Of a stretch of 64,000 nucleotides of DNA, positions 15,974 to 24,559 are shown piece by piece. The position numbers and the translations under genes are program-made. The notes beneath the pieces are model-generated. The model was not told the DNA's origin. It did no database searches and was given only the letters and a program-made list of their open reading frames with translations. The DNA comes from Eikenella longinqua (GTDB lineage Bacteria; Pseudomonadota; Gammaproteobacteria; Burkholderiales; Neisseriaceae): positions 62,001 through 126,000 of the forward strand of contig NZ_LXSL01000032.1 in the NCBI RefSeq assembly GCF_001648355.1, read 5' to 3'. Each line of letters starts with the position of its first letter. Position 1 is the stretch's first letter.

Positions 15974-17197
15974 CTAGTGTGCCGACTTATCCAGCCACAC
16001 CCGCCGCGAGAGGGTGAACAGCAGCGTGATGCCGCACAGGGTGGAGGCCAGCATCATGGCGGGCATGATGCGCGCGGAGCCGTCGTGCAGCTGGGTGGCG
16101 AGGAAGCCCATGGCGGCGGCAATCAGCACCTGGCTGGAAATCAGCACGCCGTTGGCGCTGCCACCCTCGGCCTTGAAATAACTCATGAAGCAAGCCTGCG
16201 TATTGGCCACAATCAGACCCTGTGCGCCCACCGACAGCATCACCAGCGGCGCCAGCAGCCACAGCGGCGGCCGCGCCAAACCTTGCGAGAGCAGCATCAT
16301 CAGCAAATTGGCCGCCAGCTGCACCGCGATGCCGATGAGCAGGATATTGGCCGGATTGCTGCCGCTCTTCAGCCGCCAGGCCGTTACGCGGTTGAAAAAC
16401 ACCATGGTAATGATATTAAGACCGAACAGCAGCGTGTAGAAGCCGTTGCTCAAGCCGTAAAACTTCATATACAGCGAAGGTGATTCGGTGAGGAACACAA
16501 ACATCGAAGAAAAGCTGAACGCCTGAAAAAACAGAAAGCCTAGAGATTGCGGCTTGGCAAACACGCTGCGGTAGCCCGTGAGAATAATCCAAAGCGCCGA
16601 GCCCGCAGGCCGCGCCGTCGGGCGGTTGGCCGGCAGGAAACGCCATTGCAGCAGCCACACCACCCCCGCATACGCCAGCAAAAACGCAAACACCGCCCGC
16701 CAGCCGCCGATAAGCTGCATCAGCCAGCCCACCATCGGCGCCAAAACCGGCGCCGCCATCATAATCACCCCGATCAGCGCAAACATCTGCGCCGCACGGC
16801 GCCCTTCATAATGATCGCGCACAATCGCCCCGCCGCTCACCGCCACCATGCCCGCGCCGAAAGCCTGCACCATCCGCAGCAGCATCAGCTGAGGCAGCGT
16901 TTGCAAAATAATCAGCCCGAAGCTGGCCAAAAGATACAAGCCCAGCCCGGCCAGCACCACCGGCCGCCGCCCCTTGAAGTCCGACCACACCCCGCCCAGC
17001 AGCACCCCCGCCGACTGCCCCACCAGGAAAATGCTCAGACTCTGCTGGATGTCTGTTTCACGCACGCCCAAGCTGGCCGCCATCGCCGGCACGGCAGGCA
17101 GATAAGTGTTGATGGAAAACGGCATCACCGCCGCCATTGCCGCTAAAAGCAGCGCCATTTGTTTGTCGGAAAGATGGGAGGGGGAAGAGGTGTTCAT
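15974..17197 (-). CDS. MFS drug efflux transporter, Bcr/CflA type
   Basis: A 12-helix major facilitator of about 407 residues. SINTYLPAVPAMAASLG in helix 1 and GVWSDFKGRRPVVLAGL in loop 2-3 (motif A) place it in the DHA1 drug:proton antiporter group, close to Bcr/CflA. VSGGAIVRDHYEGRRAAQ is another Bcr/CflA-type segment. The start at 17197 (MNTSSPSH) is chosen over an upstream in-frame Met; neither has a strong ribosome binding site. A small membrane protein gene lies 30 bases upstream on the same strand. The substrate cannot be predicted. Confidence 0.85.
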   Translation of the reverse strand: MNTSSPSHLSDKQMALLLAAMAAVMPFSINTYLPAVPAMAASLGVRETDIQQSLSIFLVGQSAGVLLGGVWSDFKGRRPVVLAGLGLYLLASFGLIILQTLPQLMLLRMVQAFGAGMVAVSGGAIVRDHYEGRRAAQMFALIGVIMMAAPVLAPMVGWLMQLIGGWRAVFAFLLAYAGVVWLLQWRFLPANRPTARPAGSALWIILTGYRSVFAKPQSLGFLFFQAFSFSSMFVFLTESPSLYMKFYGLSNGFYTLLFGLNIITMVFFNRVTAWRLKSGSNPANILLIGIAVQLAANLLMMLLSQGLARPPLWLLAPLVMLSVGAQGLIVANTQACFMSYFKAEGGSANGVLISSQVLIAAAMGFLATQLHDGSARIMPAMMLASTLCGITLLFTLSRRVWLDKSAH

Positions 17198-17227
17198 CAG
17201 AAATAAAATATTGAAAATCAATAAAAA

Positions 17228-17500
17228 TCATCGGATAAAGTAATACGCCACATAGCCGCTGAAGGCCGCCAGCGGCAAGAGTTGCAACAGCGCGCGCCGC
17301 TTGGCCGGCACATCCTGCCGCAAATGCGCCGATACCAGCGCAAACAGCACATATTTCAGCAAAAACACACAGGCGCAGCACATAATCACGCCATTTTGCA
17401 GATAGCCCGTAGCATCCGCCGCCGGATTCAGCGCAAACCACAGCGCCAACAGCAGCGGCAGCAGGCACACGGCCAGCCAGCTTCGTAGTGAGGGAGACAT
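17228..17500 (-). CDS. small hypothetical membrane protein
   Basis: A 90-residue protein with three hydrophobic segments (residues 8-25, 35-58, 70-88) and a basic loop (LRQDVPAKRRALLQ). No family is recognised. It lies just upstream of the MFS gene on the same strand, so the two are probably cotranscribed. An in-frame uptake-like sequence encodes TGYLQNG in the first loop. Confidence 0.6.
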   Translation of the reverse strand: MSPSLRSWLAVCLLPLLLALWFALNPAADATGYLQNGVIMCCACVFLLKYVLFALVSAHLRQDVPAKRRALLQLLPLAAFSGYVAYYFIR

Positions 17501-17811
17501 AGCGATTCCTTATTGATGGTTGTGTGGCGGCAGCCGGAGGCTACCTGAAAATGTGCGGGCTACCTGAAAGCGTTGGCTTCAAGGCCATGAAAACGCAGTG
17601 CAGTGGCGTTTCTGGGCGGCTAAAAAGATTTTGGCTACGGCTTGCCGCCTAACCCGGCCGTGCGGGCTATATTTTCAGGTAGCCCATTATATCGCCGATT
17701 GCCGCCCGCCGTGCCGCGATAGCCGCAATTTATCGCCCGCGCCGCCCGAATGGTTATTCTGTTGGGCAGGCTATATAATTCCGCCAGTTTCACCGCACAA
17801 GCCCGCCCGCC
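17501..17811. other. intergenic space
   Basis: About 310 bases between the divergent membrane-protein and acetyltransferase genes. It holds three uptake sequences (near 17539, 17558 and 17672). A probable -10 (TATAAT) near 17771 may serve the acetyltransferase gene. I see no gene here. Confidence 0.5.
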
Positions 17812-18303
17812 ATGAGCCTCATCACCCACCTGCGTCCGGCACGCATCCAAGACTGCGAACACATCTACAACGCCCACCAATACGCCGTGCGCTACACCTG
17901 CGCCCGCAACTACAGCGAAGCCGTGCTGCAAGCCTGGCTCGCCCTGCTCAGCCCCGACAGCTACCTCGACACCCTCGGCGACGAGCGCAAGCGCCTCTGG
18001 GTGATCGAATTCAAACACCACATCCAAGGCTTCTTCCAAATCAACCTGCAAGAATCCCAGCTCGACGCGCTGTATGTGCACCCCTTCGTGCAGCGCCAAG
18101 GCCTCGGCACCGCCCTGCTCGGCCGTGCCGAAGAGCTGGCCTACCAAAGCGGCCTGGGCATGCTCAAGCTCTACGCCTCGCTCAATTCCGAGCCCTTCTA
18201 CCTGCTCAACGGCTACCAGCCCCTAGGCGAAGCCGTGCTGCCGCTCAACCCACAAGTGGGCATCGAATGCCGCCTCATGCGCAAGCTGCTCACTAATCTT
18301 TAA
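17812..18303 (+). CDS. GNAT family N-acetyltransferase
   Basis: A 163-residue acetyltransferase. The conserved GNAT core is clear: LDALYVHPFVQRQGLGTALLGRAEELA contains the acetyl-CoA pyrophosphate-binding pattern Q-x-x-G-x-G/A. The later LKLYASLNSEPFYLLNGYQPLGE is the C-terminal beta strand pair. The acceptor substrate is unknown. Standing alone, it is followed by an uptake-sequence terminator at 18314-18351. Confidence 0.85.
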   Translation: MSLITHLRPARIQDCEHIYNAHQYAVRYTCARNYSEAVLQAWLALLSPDSYLDTLGDERKRLWVIEFKHHIQGFFQINLQESQLDALYVHPFVQRQGLGTALLGRAEELAYQSGLGMLKLYASLNSEPFYLLNGYQPLGEAVLPLNPQVGIECRLMRKLLTNL

Positions 18304-18312
18304 ATACTGGCT

Positions 18313-18352
18313 TTCAGGTAGCCTGATCGATTTCTAGGCTACCTGAAAATCT
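18313..18352 (+). terminator. inverted uptake-sequence pair after the GNAT gene
   Basis: TTTCAGGTAGCCT and AGGCTACCTGAAA separated by about 13 bases, starting 10 bases after the stop codon. Confidence 0.65.
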
Positions 18353-18426
18353 ACAATACGGGTCTATCCCAGATTTGCTTTTTAGCTAGTCCCAAAGCCC
18401 ATCCCGCCCCATCGCAAGGAGCCGCT

Positions 18427-18990
18427 ATGAAACCCACGCCCATCCTGCTTGCCCTGTTCGCCTTGCCCGCCTGCACCTATCTCGACGGCCCCGGCGGGCG
18501 TTTCTTCTCGCTCGATTTGCCGGTGGAGAGCACCCACACCGTGAGCCGCACCGTGCGCGTGGATGCCTCCCCCGGCACCACCGTGATCATGAGCGAAAGC
18601 TCCCCGCTCGACGGCTACTACCGCCCCGCGCTCAACCCCGGCAGCGGCGGCCGCACCCTGCTGCGCCAAGCCGCCGACAACGCCTGCCTCAGCCTCGAGC
18701 GCGGCAGCGTGCCCGCTTATCTGGTGAGCCAGCCCTGCCACGGCCGCAACAACCAGCAGTTTATGTTTAACGGCCCGCGCCTGAGCGTGAATGGGCTGTG
18801 CCTGGAAGCCGTGGGCGGCGCCGGCAGCCCGGTGGCCGCCGCAGCTTGCCATCATGGCCAAAGCCAGCATTGGTTTGCCGAGGGCGGCCACATCCGCAGC
18901 GCCGCCAACGGCCTGTGTTTGGAGAGCGGCGGTGGCGCGGTGCGCCTGCAATATTGCAATAACGGCATGGGGCAGCGGTTTTACCGATAG
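18427..18990 (+). CDS. lipoprotein with ricin-type lectin repeats
   Basis: A 187-residue protein. The signal peptide ends in the lipobox LPAC (Cys16), so it should be anchored in the outer or inner membrane. The C-terminal half (about residues 85-187) has three QxW-like repeat ends, NQQFMF, SQHWFA and GQRFYR, each following a cysteine-containing strand such as GLCLEA and GLCLES. This is the beta-trefoil ricin B lectin pattern, suggesting sugar binding. The N-terminal part has no match I can name. AAGGAG precedes the start, and an uptake-sequence terminator follows. Confidence 0.75.
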   Translation: MKPTPILLALFALPACTYLDGPGGRFFSLDLPVESTHTVSRTVRVDASPGTTVIMSESSPLDGYYRPALNPGSGGRTLLRQAADNACLSLERGSVPAYLVSQPCHGRNNQQFMFNGPRLSVNGLCLEAVGGAGSPVAAAACHHGQSQHWFAEGGHIRSAANGLCLESGGGAVRLQYCNNGMGQRFYR

Positions 18991-19015
18991 TTTGGTTGTG
19001 GGTTGTGTGGAAGTG

Positions 19016-19060
19016 AAGGCTACCTGAAAATCATCCACTAGGTTTTCAGGTAGCCTTTTG
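19016..19060 (+). terminator. uptake-sequence terminator after the lectin-like lipoprotein
   Basis: AAGGCTACCTGAAAA and TTTTCAGGTAGCCTT with a loop of about 14 bases, then TTTTG. It is close to the convergent gene at 19082 and can serve both strands. Confidence 0.75.
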
Positions 19061-19081
19061 CTCGGCTGTATGCACGGTATT

Positions 19082-19426
19082 TCAGCGCTGATGCTCAATA
19101 GAAATATTGCCGCGAATCGGCACGGCGGGGCGCCAGTTGCCGGTGCAGATGGTGGAGCCGGCGCTGGTGTGGCAGCTGCGGTGTTCGGTGTAGCCGATGC
19201 CGCCGCGGCTGTATTGCTCGGTGGTTTGGATTTGCCCGCCGCCGTATTGGCTGCCGCCGTTGTAGAAGTAGTAGCTGCGGCTGGGGTAGTAGGTGGGGGC
19301 GTCTTCCGGCCAGGTGGAGTAGTAGCCGGAATAGGGGTTGATTTGCAGGTTGATTTGGGTGTGGGTTTCGGCTGCGGCGGCGCTGCTGAAGAGGGCGGCG
19401 CAGAGTAGGAGCAGGGTGGGGCGCAT
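19082..19426 (-). CDS. secreted Tyr/Gly/Ser-rich hypothetical protein
   Basis: A 114-residue protein with a Sec signal peptide (MRPTLLLLCAALFSSAAAAE, cut after AAA). The mature part is rich in Tyr, Gly, Ser and Gln (YYSTWPEDAPTYYPSRSYYFY, then GGSQYGGGQ) and holds two cysteines in HRSCHTSAGSTICTG that could pair in the periplasm. No family is recognised. The start at 19426 follows GGGAG and gives a proper signal peptide, unlike the longer open frame. Confidence 0.65.
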   Translation of the reverse strand: MRPTLLLLCAALFSSAAAAETHTQINLQINPYSGYYSTWPEDAPTYYPSRSYYFYNGGSQYGGGQIQTTEQYSRGGIGYTEHRSCHTSAGSTICTGNWRPAVPIRGNISIEHQR

Positions 19427-19683
19427 GGTGGTCTCCCTAGGGTGGATGGGCGGGTAGTGCCAAGCGGCGGCGGGAAGTGCTATAGTTAAACCGTTCCTTC
19501 CGGCAGGCGGCGGAACGGGCGGCTTGGCCTGAGTTGGAAGGGTAATTGCTATGTTAATCATAAGCGCACGGCCCGATTCCGCCCGGCAGTGTGCCGATTA
19601 TTATAACTATTTGCCGGGAAACGGTTTATGCTTTACAAAGCGTTTCCCTTGCAATCTCCCCTTCACTATTTTCAGGTAGCCTT

Positions 19684-21744
19684 ATGCCCCAGAAGCCCCC
19701 CATCCTTTGCCGCGAACTGAGCCTGCTGGCTTTCAACCGCCGCGTGCTGGCGCAGGCGCGCGATCCGCAAGTGCCGCTGTTGGAGCGGCTGCGTTTCCTG
19801 TGCATCGTGTCTTCTAATTTAGACGAATTTTTCGAAGTGCGCATGGCGTGGCTGAAAAAGGAAAACCAGCTCAACCCGCACACCGAGCTCGACAACGGCA
19901 CCACGCCCGCCGAAACCATGGCCGCGGCCGCCGCCGAAGCCAAAAAGCTGATTCAGGAACAGTATGAGCTGTTCAACCAAGAGCTGATTCCCGCGCTGCG
20001 CGAAGAAGGCATCTTTTTCTACCCGCGCCGCCAGTGGACGGCCGAGCAGCGCGCCTGGATTGAAAGCTATTTCGACCGCGAGCTCTTGCCCATCCTTACC
20101 CCGCTGGGGCTCGACCCTTCCCACCCCTTCCCGCGCCTGCTCAATAAATCGCTCAACTTCGCGGTGGAGCTTTCCGGCAAAGACGCGTTCGGCCGCGCTT
20201 CCGGCATGGCCGTGGTGCAGGCGCCGCGCATCCTGCCGCGCGTAGTGAGGCTACCTGAAAACTTAAGCGGCGGCGGCTACGGCTTCGTGCTGCTTTCCTC
20301 CATCCTGCACGCCTATGTGCACAAACTCTTCCCCGGCATGGCCGTGGAAGGCTGCTACCAATTCCGCCTCACGCGCAACAGCGAGCTCACGGTGGACGAA
20401 GAAGACGTAACCAACCTGCGCGCTGCCGTGCAAACCGAGCTGCGCGGGCGGCAGTATGGCGACGAAGTGCGGCTGGAAGTGGCCGACAACTGCCCGCCGC
20501 AGGTGGCCGAATTCCTGCTGGCGCAATGCAACCTGAGCCCGAACGAGCTCTACCAGGTGGTGGGCCCCGTAAACCTGGTGCGCCTGATGGCCGTGCCCGA
20601 TATGGTGGACCGCCCCGATTTGAAGTTCCCGCCCTTCTCCCCCGGCCTGCCCAAAGATGTGCGCAAAGACCAGCCGATGGCCGAAGTGCTCAAACGGCAA
20701 GACGTGCTGCTGCACCACCCCTACCAATCCATCGCCCCCACCGTGCGCTTCATACAAGAAGCCGCCGCCGACCCGGATGTGGTGGCCATCAAAATGACGA
20801 TTTACCGCACCGGCACCCATTCCGACCTCGCCCGCGCCCTGATTGCCGCCGCCAACGCCGGCAAGCAGGTAACCGTGGTGGTGGAGCTGATGGCGCGGTT
20901 TGACGAAGAAAACAACGTCAACTGGGCCAAACGCTTAGAGAGCGCTGGCGCGCACGTGGTGTATGGCGTGTTCGGCTACAAAGTGCACGCCAAAATGGCG
21001 CTCGTGATCCGCCGCGAAGGGGGCGGCCTCAAACGCTACGCCCACCTCGGCACCGGCAACTACCACCAAGGTACCTCCCGCATCTACACCGATTTCGGCC
21101 TGCTCACCGCCGACGAAGCCATCACCGCCGACGTGAACGCCATCTTCATGGAAATCACCGGCCTCGGCCAGCCCACCCGGCTCAACAAACTCTACCAAAG
21201 CCCCTTCACCCTCAGCGATATGCTGCTGGAGCGCATCGCCGCCGAAACCGCCGAAGCCCGCGCCGGCCGCCCCGCCCGCATCATCGCCAAGATGAATTCG
21301 CTCATCGAGCCCGGCATCATCCGCGCCTTGTATGAAGCCAGCCGGGCCGGCGTGCAGATTGATTTGATTGTGCGCGGCATGTGCACCCTGCGCCCTGGCG
21401 TGCCCGGCCTTTCCGAAAACATCCGCGTGCGCTCCCTCATCGGCCGCCTGCTCGAACACGCCCGCGTGTTTTACTTCCACCGCGGCGGCCGCGAAGACCT
21501 CTTCATTTCCAGCGCCGACTGGATGGGGCGCAACTTCTTCCGCCGCATCGAAACCTGCACCCCCGTGGAAAACCCCGCGCTGAAAGAACGCATCGTGCGC
21601 GAAGCCCTCACCCTCGCCCTGGCCGACAACCGCAAAGCCTGGCTGATGCAGCCCGACGGCAGCTACCTCCGCGCCCAGCCGCAGGCCGGCGAAGCCGTGC
21701 TCGACGCGCAGGAAACCCTGCTAAACGAATACCGGCGCAAATAG
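19684..21744 (+). CDS. ppk: polyphosphate kinase 1
   Basis: PPK1 polymerises the gamma phosphate of ATP into inorganic polyphosphate, a stress and virulence factor. The product has 686 residues, a normal length. The N-terminal domain begins CRELSLLAFNRRVLAQA and SNLDEFFEVRM. The catalytic domains include KVHAKMALVIRR and YAHLGTGNYHQGT, with the expected histidines, and LIVRGMCTLRPGVPGLSENI. The start is immediately downstream of an uptake sequence whose AGGTAG is four bases from the ATG. A second one inside the gene encodes RLPENLS. Confidence 0.95.
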   Translation: MPQKPPILCRELSLLAFNRRVLAQARDPQVPLLERLRFLCIVSSNLDEFFEVRMAWLKKENQLNPHTELDNGTTPAETMAAAAAEAKKLIQEQYELFNQELIPALREEGIFFYPRRQWTAEQRAWIESYFDRELLPILTPLGLDPSHPFPRLLNKSLNFAVELSGKDAFGRASGMAVVQAPRILPRVVRLPENLSGGGYGFVLLSSILHAYVHKLFPGMAVEGCYQFRLTRNSELTVDEEDVTNLRAAVQTELRGRQYGDEVRLEVADNCPPQVAEFLLAQCNLSPNELYQVVGPVNLVRLMAVPDMVDRPDLKFPPFSPGLPKDVRKDQPMAEVLKRQDVLLHHPYQSIAPTVRFIQEAAADPDVVAIKMTIYRTGTHSDLARALIAAANAGKQVTVVVELMARFDEENNVNWAKRLESAGAHVVYGVFGYKVHAKMALVIRREGGGLKRYAHLGTGNYHQGTSRIYTDFGLLTADEAITADVNAIFMEITGLGQPTRLNKLYQSPFTLSDMLLERIAAETAEARAGRPARIIAKMNSLIEPGIIRALYEASRAGVQIDLIVRGMCTLRPGVPGLSENIRVRSLIGRLLEHARVFYFHRGGREDLFISSADWMGRNFFRRIETCTPVENPALKERIVREALTLALADNRKAWLMQPDGSYLRAQPQAGEAVLDAQETLLNEYRRK

Positions 21745-21754
21745 CGCGGGATGT

Positions 21755-21810
21755 AAAAAGGCTACCTGAAAAAGTTTGGCAAACATTTTTCAGGTAGCCT
21801 TTTTTTTGCT
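21755..21810 (+). terminator. uptake-sequence terminator after ppk
   Basis: AAAAAGGCTACCTGAAAAA and TTTTTCAGGTAGCCTTTTTTTT form a long stem ending in a run of eight T. It is bidirectional with the convergent RDD gene. Confidence 0.88.
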
Positions 21811-21819
21811 TGCGCGGCG

Positions 21820-22338
21820 TTATTTCTTGGCTTCCGGCGCGGTTTCGGCGAGCACGGTGCCGGCGAGGTAGTCGTGCAGAAACTGGCGGGAGGGATGGAT
21901 GAGGGCGAAGCCGAAGGGCAGTATCCACCAGGCCAGGGCGAGGCCGGCGAGGGTTTTGGGCGGCAGGGGGGTGAGCTGGCGCAGGATGCCGAAGGAGGCG
22001 AGCGGCAGCAGCAGGAGCAGGAGGGTGGCCCAGAGGAAGCGCAGGCGCAGTTGGCGCAGGGCGGGGCGGCTGCCGGCGGGGGTTTGCAGCCGGAGGCGCC
22101 ACACTTTCATGGGCAGGGTTTGGCCGCGCGGGCTGTGCCAGCAGAGGCGGAAGTAGCCCCACCATGTGGCGAGGATGATGAGCGCCACGGCGGTTTCGGC
22201 GGCAAGCGGCACGGTGTGCAGCGCCATATTGGCGGCGGCGGGGATGAAGGCAACGCAGGTTACGGCAGCGAGCAGCAGGGCTTCGTAGCCGAGGGCGGCG
22301 AGGCGGCGGGGGAGGGAGGCGGGCGTGGGCGGGGTCAT
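21820..22338 (-). CDS. RDD family membrane protein
   Basis: A 172-residue membrane protein of the RDD family. The N-terminal segment PASLPRRLAALGYEALLLAAV carries the family's basic residue before helix 1. Further helices lie at about 45-66, 100-120 and 127-145. QTLPMKVWRLRLQTPAGSRP is the typical loop (GxTxGKxxxGLRVV-like), and HPSRQFLHDYLAGTVL is the conserved C-terminal HDxLAGT motif. Transport or ion roles have been suggested for some members. The start at 22338 is chosen as the first Met beside the domain. Confidence 0.82.
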   Translation of the reverse strand: MTPPTPASLPRRLAALGYEALLLAAVTCVAFIPAAANMALHTVPLAAETAVALIILATWWGYFRLCWHSPRGQTLPMKVWRLRLQTPAGSRPALRQLRLRFLWATLLLLLLPLASFGILRQLTPLPPKTLAGLALAWWILPFGFALIHPSRQFLHDYLAGTVLAETAPEAKK

Positions 22339-22366
22339 GTGCGGTGTGGGCGGGTTCAATTGAATT

Positions 22367-22414
22367 TCGATACCAGGCGGCAAGTATAGGGAGTATGGCA
22401 GGGGGCGGCAATGC
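22367..22414 (+). repeat. possible degenerate Correia-type fragment
   Basis: CGATACCAGGCGGCAAGTA and GGGAGTATGGCAGGGGGCGG resemble the interior of the copy A element (GATACCAGGCAGCGAG and GGAGTATGGCAAGGCGGG), but the terminal repeats are missing. It lies between the RDD gene and miaA. Confidence 0.35.
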
Positions 22415-22425
22415 GGGGGCGGGTT

Positions 22426-23373
22426 TTAAGGTAGCCCGCTGTAGAAGGAATGGATGGCTTGGGCGTGCCGGCTGAGGCTACCTGAAAATGGGTCGAGCAC
22501 GAGGTCGGCGGGGAGCTTGCGCAGCCAGGTGAGCTGGCGTTTGGCGAGCTGGCGGGTGGCGGCGATACCTTGGGCGATGAAGGTGCTGCGGTCGGTATCG
22601 CCGCTGAGGTGTGCCCAGGCTTGGCGGTAGCCCACGCAGCGCACGGCGGGATACTCGGGCGTGAGCTGGGGGTATTGGGTTTGCAGTTGGCGCACTTCTT
22701 GGAGGAAGCCTTGCTCGAGCATGGCGTGGAAGCGTTGCTCGATGTTGAGGTGCAGGCGTTCGCGTTGGGCGGGGATGAGGGCGATGCTGTGCAGGTTGAG
22801 CGGCGGGGCGGCCTGCTGCTCGGCGAGGTGTTGGCTGAGGGGGCGGCCGGTGAGTAGCCACACTTCGAGGGCGCGTTCGATGCGCTGGCTGTCGGCGGGC
22901 TGGAGGCGGGCGGCGGTGGCGGGGTCGGTTTGTTGCAGTTGGGCGTAGAGGTGGGGCAGGCCGTGTTGTTGTTTTTGCTCTTGCAGCCGGCGGCGGATTT
23001 CGGGGTCGGCGGCGGGCAGGCTGTTGAGGCCGCGGGTGAGGGCGTGGTAGTACATCATGGTGCCGCCCACGATGAGGGGCAGGCGGCCGCGTTCGCGGAT
23101 TTGGCGGCACAGGCGCAGGCAGTCGGCGAGGAAGTCGGCCACGCTGTAGTTTTGCGGGGGGTCGATGATGTCGATGAGGTGGTGCGGCACGGCGGCGCGC
23201 TCGGCGAGGCTGGGCTTGGCGGTGCCGATGTCCATGCCGCGGTAGATCAGGGCGGAATCGAGGCTGATGATTTCCAGCGGGATGCGGCCGGCCAGCTCGA
23301 GGGCGAGCGCGGTTTTGCCGGCGGCGGTGGGGCCGAGCAGGGCGAGTGCGGATGGCGGGGGCGGGGCGGGCAT
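22426..23373 (-). CDS. miaA: tRNA dimethylallyltransferase
   Basis: MiaA adds a dimethylallyl group to A37 of tRNAs reading UNN codons. The 315-residue protein has the P-loop LLGPTAAGKTALALEL, the DSALIYRGMDIGTAKP motif with catalytic Asp, HHLIDIIDP and VGGTMMYYHAL. GYRQAWAHL and QLAKRQLTWLRK are typical C-terminal motifs. The start codon follows an uptake sequence whose AGGTAG lies four bases upstream. Near the C-terminus another uptake sequence encodes FSGSLSR. It stands alone, without the hfq neighbour seen in enterics. Confidence 0.95.
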   Translation of the reverse strand: MPAPPPPSALALLGPTAAGKTALALELAGRIPLEIISLDSALIYRGMDIGTAKPSLAERAAVPHHLIDIIDPPQNYSVADFLADCLRLCRQIRERGRLPLIVGGTMMYYHALTRGLNSLPAADPEIRRRLQEQKQQHGLPHLYAQLQQTDPATAARLQPADSQRIERALEVWLLTGRPLSQHLAEQQAAPPLNLHSIALIPAQRERLHLNIEQRFHAMLEQGFLQEVRQLQTQYPQLTPEYPAVRCVGYRQAWAHLSGDTDRSTFIAQGIAATRQLAKRQLTWLRKLPADLVLDPFSGSLSRHAQAIHSFYSGLP

Positions 23374-23379
23374 GAGGCT

Positions 23380-23460
23380 ACCTGAAAATGAGCGAAGCGA
23401 ATTTCTGCGAAGCTAAAATAAGCAAAGCGCGTTTCTGCGAAGCCAAAACGCGGCTGCAAC
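23380..23460. repeat. uptake sequence with adjacent short repeats (GCGAAGCTAAAA type)
   Basis: An AGGCTACCTGAAAA is followed by two tandem units of the form GCGAAGCGAATTTCTGCGAAG with CTAAAA between them. The same short unit appears beside uptake sequences at 25290, 34670, 36130, 55400, 55660, 58715, 58793 and 63650. Confidence 0.7.
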
Positions 23461-23612
23461 CAAGTTAAAACTCAGATGAAACGGGCAGGGCATTCTAGCA
23501 GCGCAGTGGGGAAACATAAACAGCGGATCATGCCCGCGCACTGGCTGCACTTTCAGGCTACCTGAAAATCGGGTAGAGTTCTGCCTGAGTTTAACTTTCG
23601 CTTACACCCCTT

Positions 23613-24503
23613 ATGAAGCCCAGCCAATTTCGCCGCATCGGCATCGTTACCCGCCCCCACACCCCGGAGCTGGGCGAAACCCTGTGCGAGCTGGTGTCGT
23701 TTTTTTTGACCAACGGGCTGGAAGTCTTGCTAGACGAAGAATGTGGCAGCGGCCTGCTTTCCGCCGATTTGGCGCCGTGCTGCCATCGCGTGGGCAAAGA
23801 AAACATGGGCGAGCGCTGCGATTTGGTGCTGGTGCTCGGCGGCGACGGCACGTTTTTATCCGTGGCGCGCCAGCTCGCCCCGCACCGCATCCCCCTGATG
23901 GGCGTGCACCTCGGCCACCTCGGCTTCCTCACCCAAGTGCCGCGCCAAAGCATGATTGAAGACATCTCCCGCATGCTCGCCGGCCAATACCTGCCCGAAG
24001 AGCGCATCATGCTCGAATGCAGCGTGCAGCGCGACAACGAGCCCGGCAGCACCCTACTCGCGCTCAACGAAGTGGCCATCAGCCGCGGCGGCGTGGGGCA
24101 GATGATTGAATTTGAAGTATTTATCAACCAAGAATTCGTGTATACCCAGCGCTCCGACGGCCTCATCGTTTCCACCCCCACCGGCTCCACTGCCTACGCC
24201 CTTGCCGCTGGTGGGCCCATTTTGCAATCCACCCTGCGCGCGCTCACCCTCGTGCCCATCTGCCCGCAATCCATGACCAACCGCCCCGTGGTGGTGCCCG
24301 ACAGCTGCGAAATCGAAATCCTCATCACTAAGGCCGACAGCGCCCGCGTGCACTTCGACGGCCAATCCCACCTCGACCTGCACAGCATGAACCGCCTCAC
24401 CATCCGCCGCTACCGCAACACCCTGCGCGTGCTCCACCCCACGGATTACCAGTATTACAAAACCCTGCGCCAGAAGCTGCATTGGGGCGAGCAGCTAGTG
24501 TAG
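23613..24503 (+). CDS. nadK: NAD kinase
   Basis: NAD kinase phosphorylates NAD to NADP. The 296-residue length is normal. The GGDGTFL motif (VLGGDGTFLSVAR), LGHLGFLT and the TPTGSTAYALAAGGPI glycine-rich segment are diagnostic. It is convergent with trmO across a perfect uptake-sequence hairpin. The start has no strong ribosome binding site, but the N-terminal strand FRRIGIVTRPHTPE follows directly. Confidence 0.96.
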   Translation: MKPSQFRRIGIVTRPHTPELGETLCELVSFFLTNGLEVLLDEECGSGLLSADLAPCCHRVGKENMGERCDLVLVLGGDGTFLSVARQLAPHRIPLMGVHLGHLGFLTQVPRQSMIEDISRMLAGQYLPEERIMLECSVQRDNEPGSTLLALNEVAISRGGVGQMIEFEVFINQEFVYTQRSDGLIVSTPTGSTAYALAAGGPILQSTLRALTLVPICPQSMTNRPVVVPDSCEIEILITKADSARVHFDGQSHLDLHSMNRLTIRRYRNTLRVLHPTDYQYYKTLRQKLHWGEQLV

Positions 24504-24522
24504 GGCGGCGGTTGAAGCTAAG

Positions 24523-24554
24523 AAGGCTACCTGAAATTTTCAGGTAGCCTTCCC
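24523..24554. terminator. bidirectional uptake-sequence terminator between nadK and trmO
   Basis: GAAGGCTACCTGAAA and TTTCAGGTAGCCTTC abut with almost no loop between the two convergent genes, making a perfect stem. Confidence 0.8.
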
Positions 24555-24559
24555 TCCGC

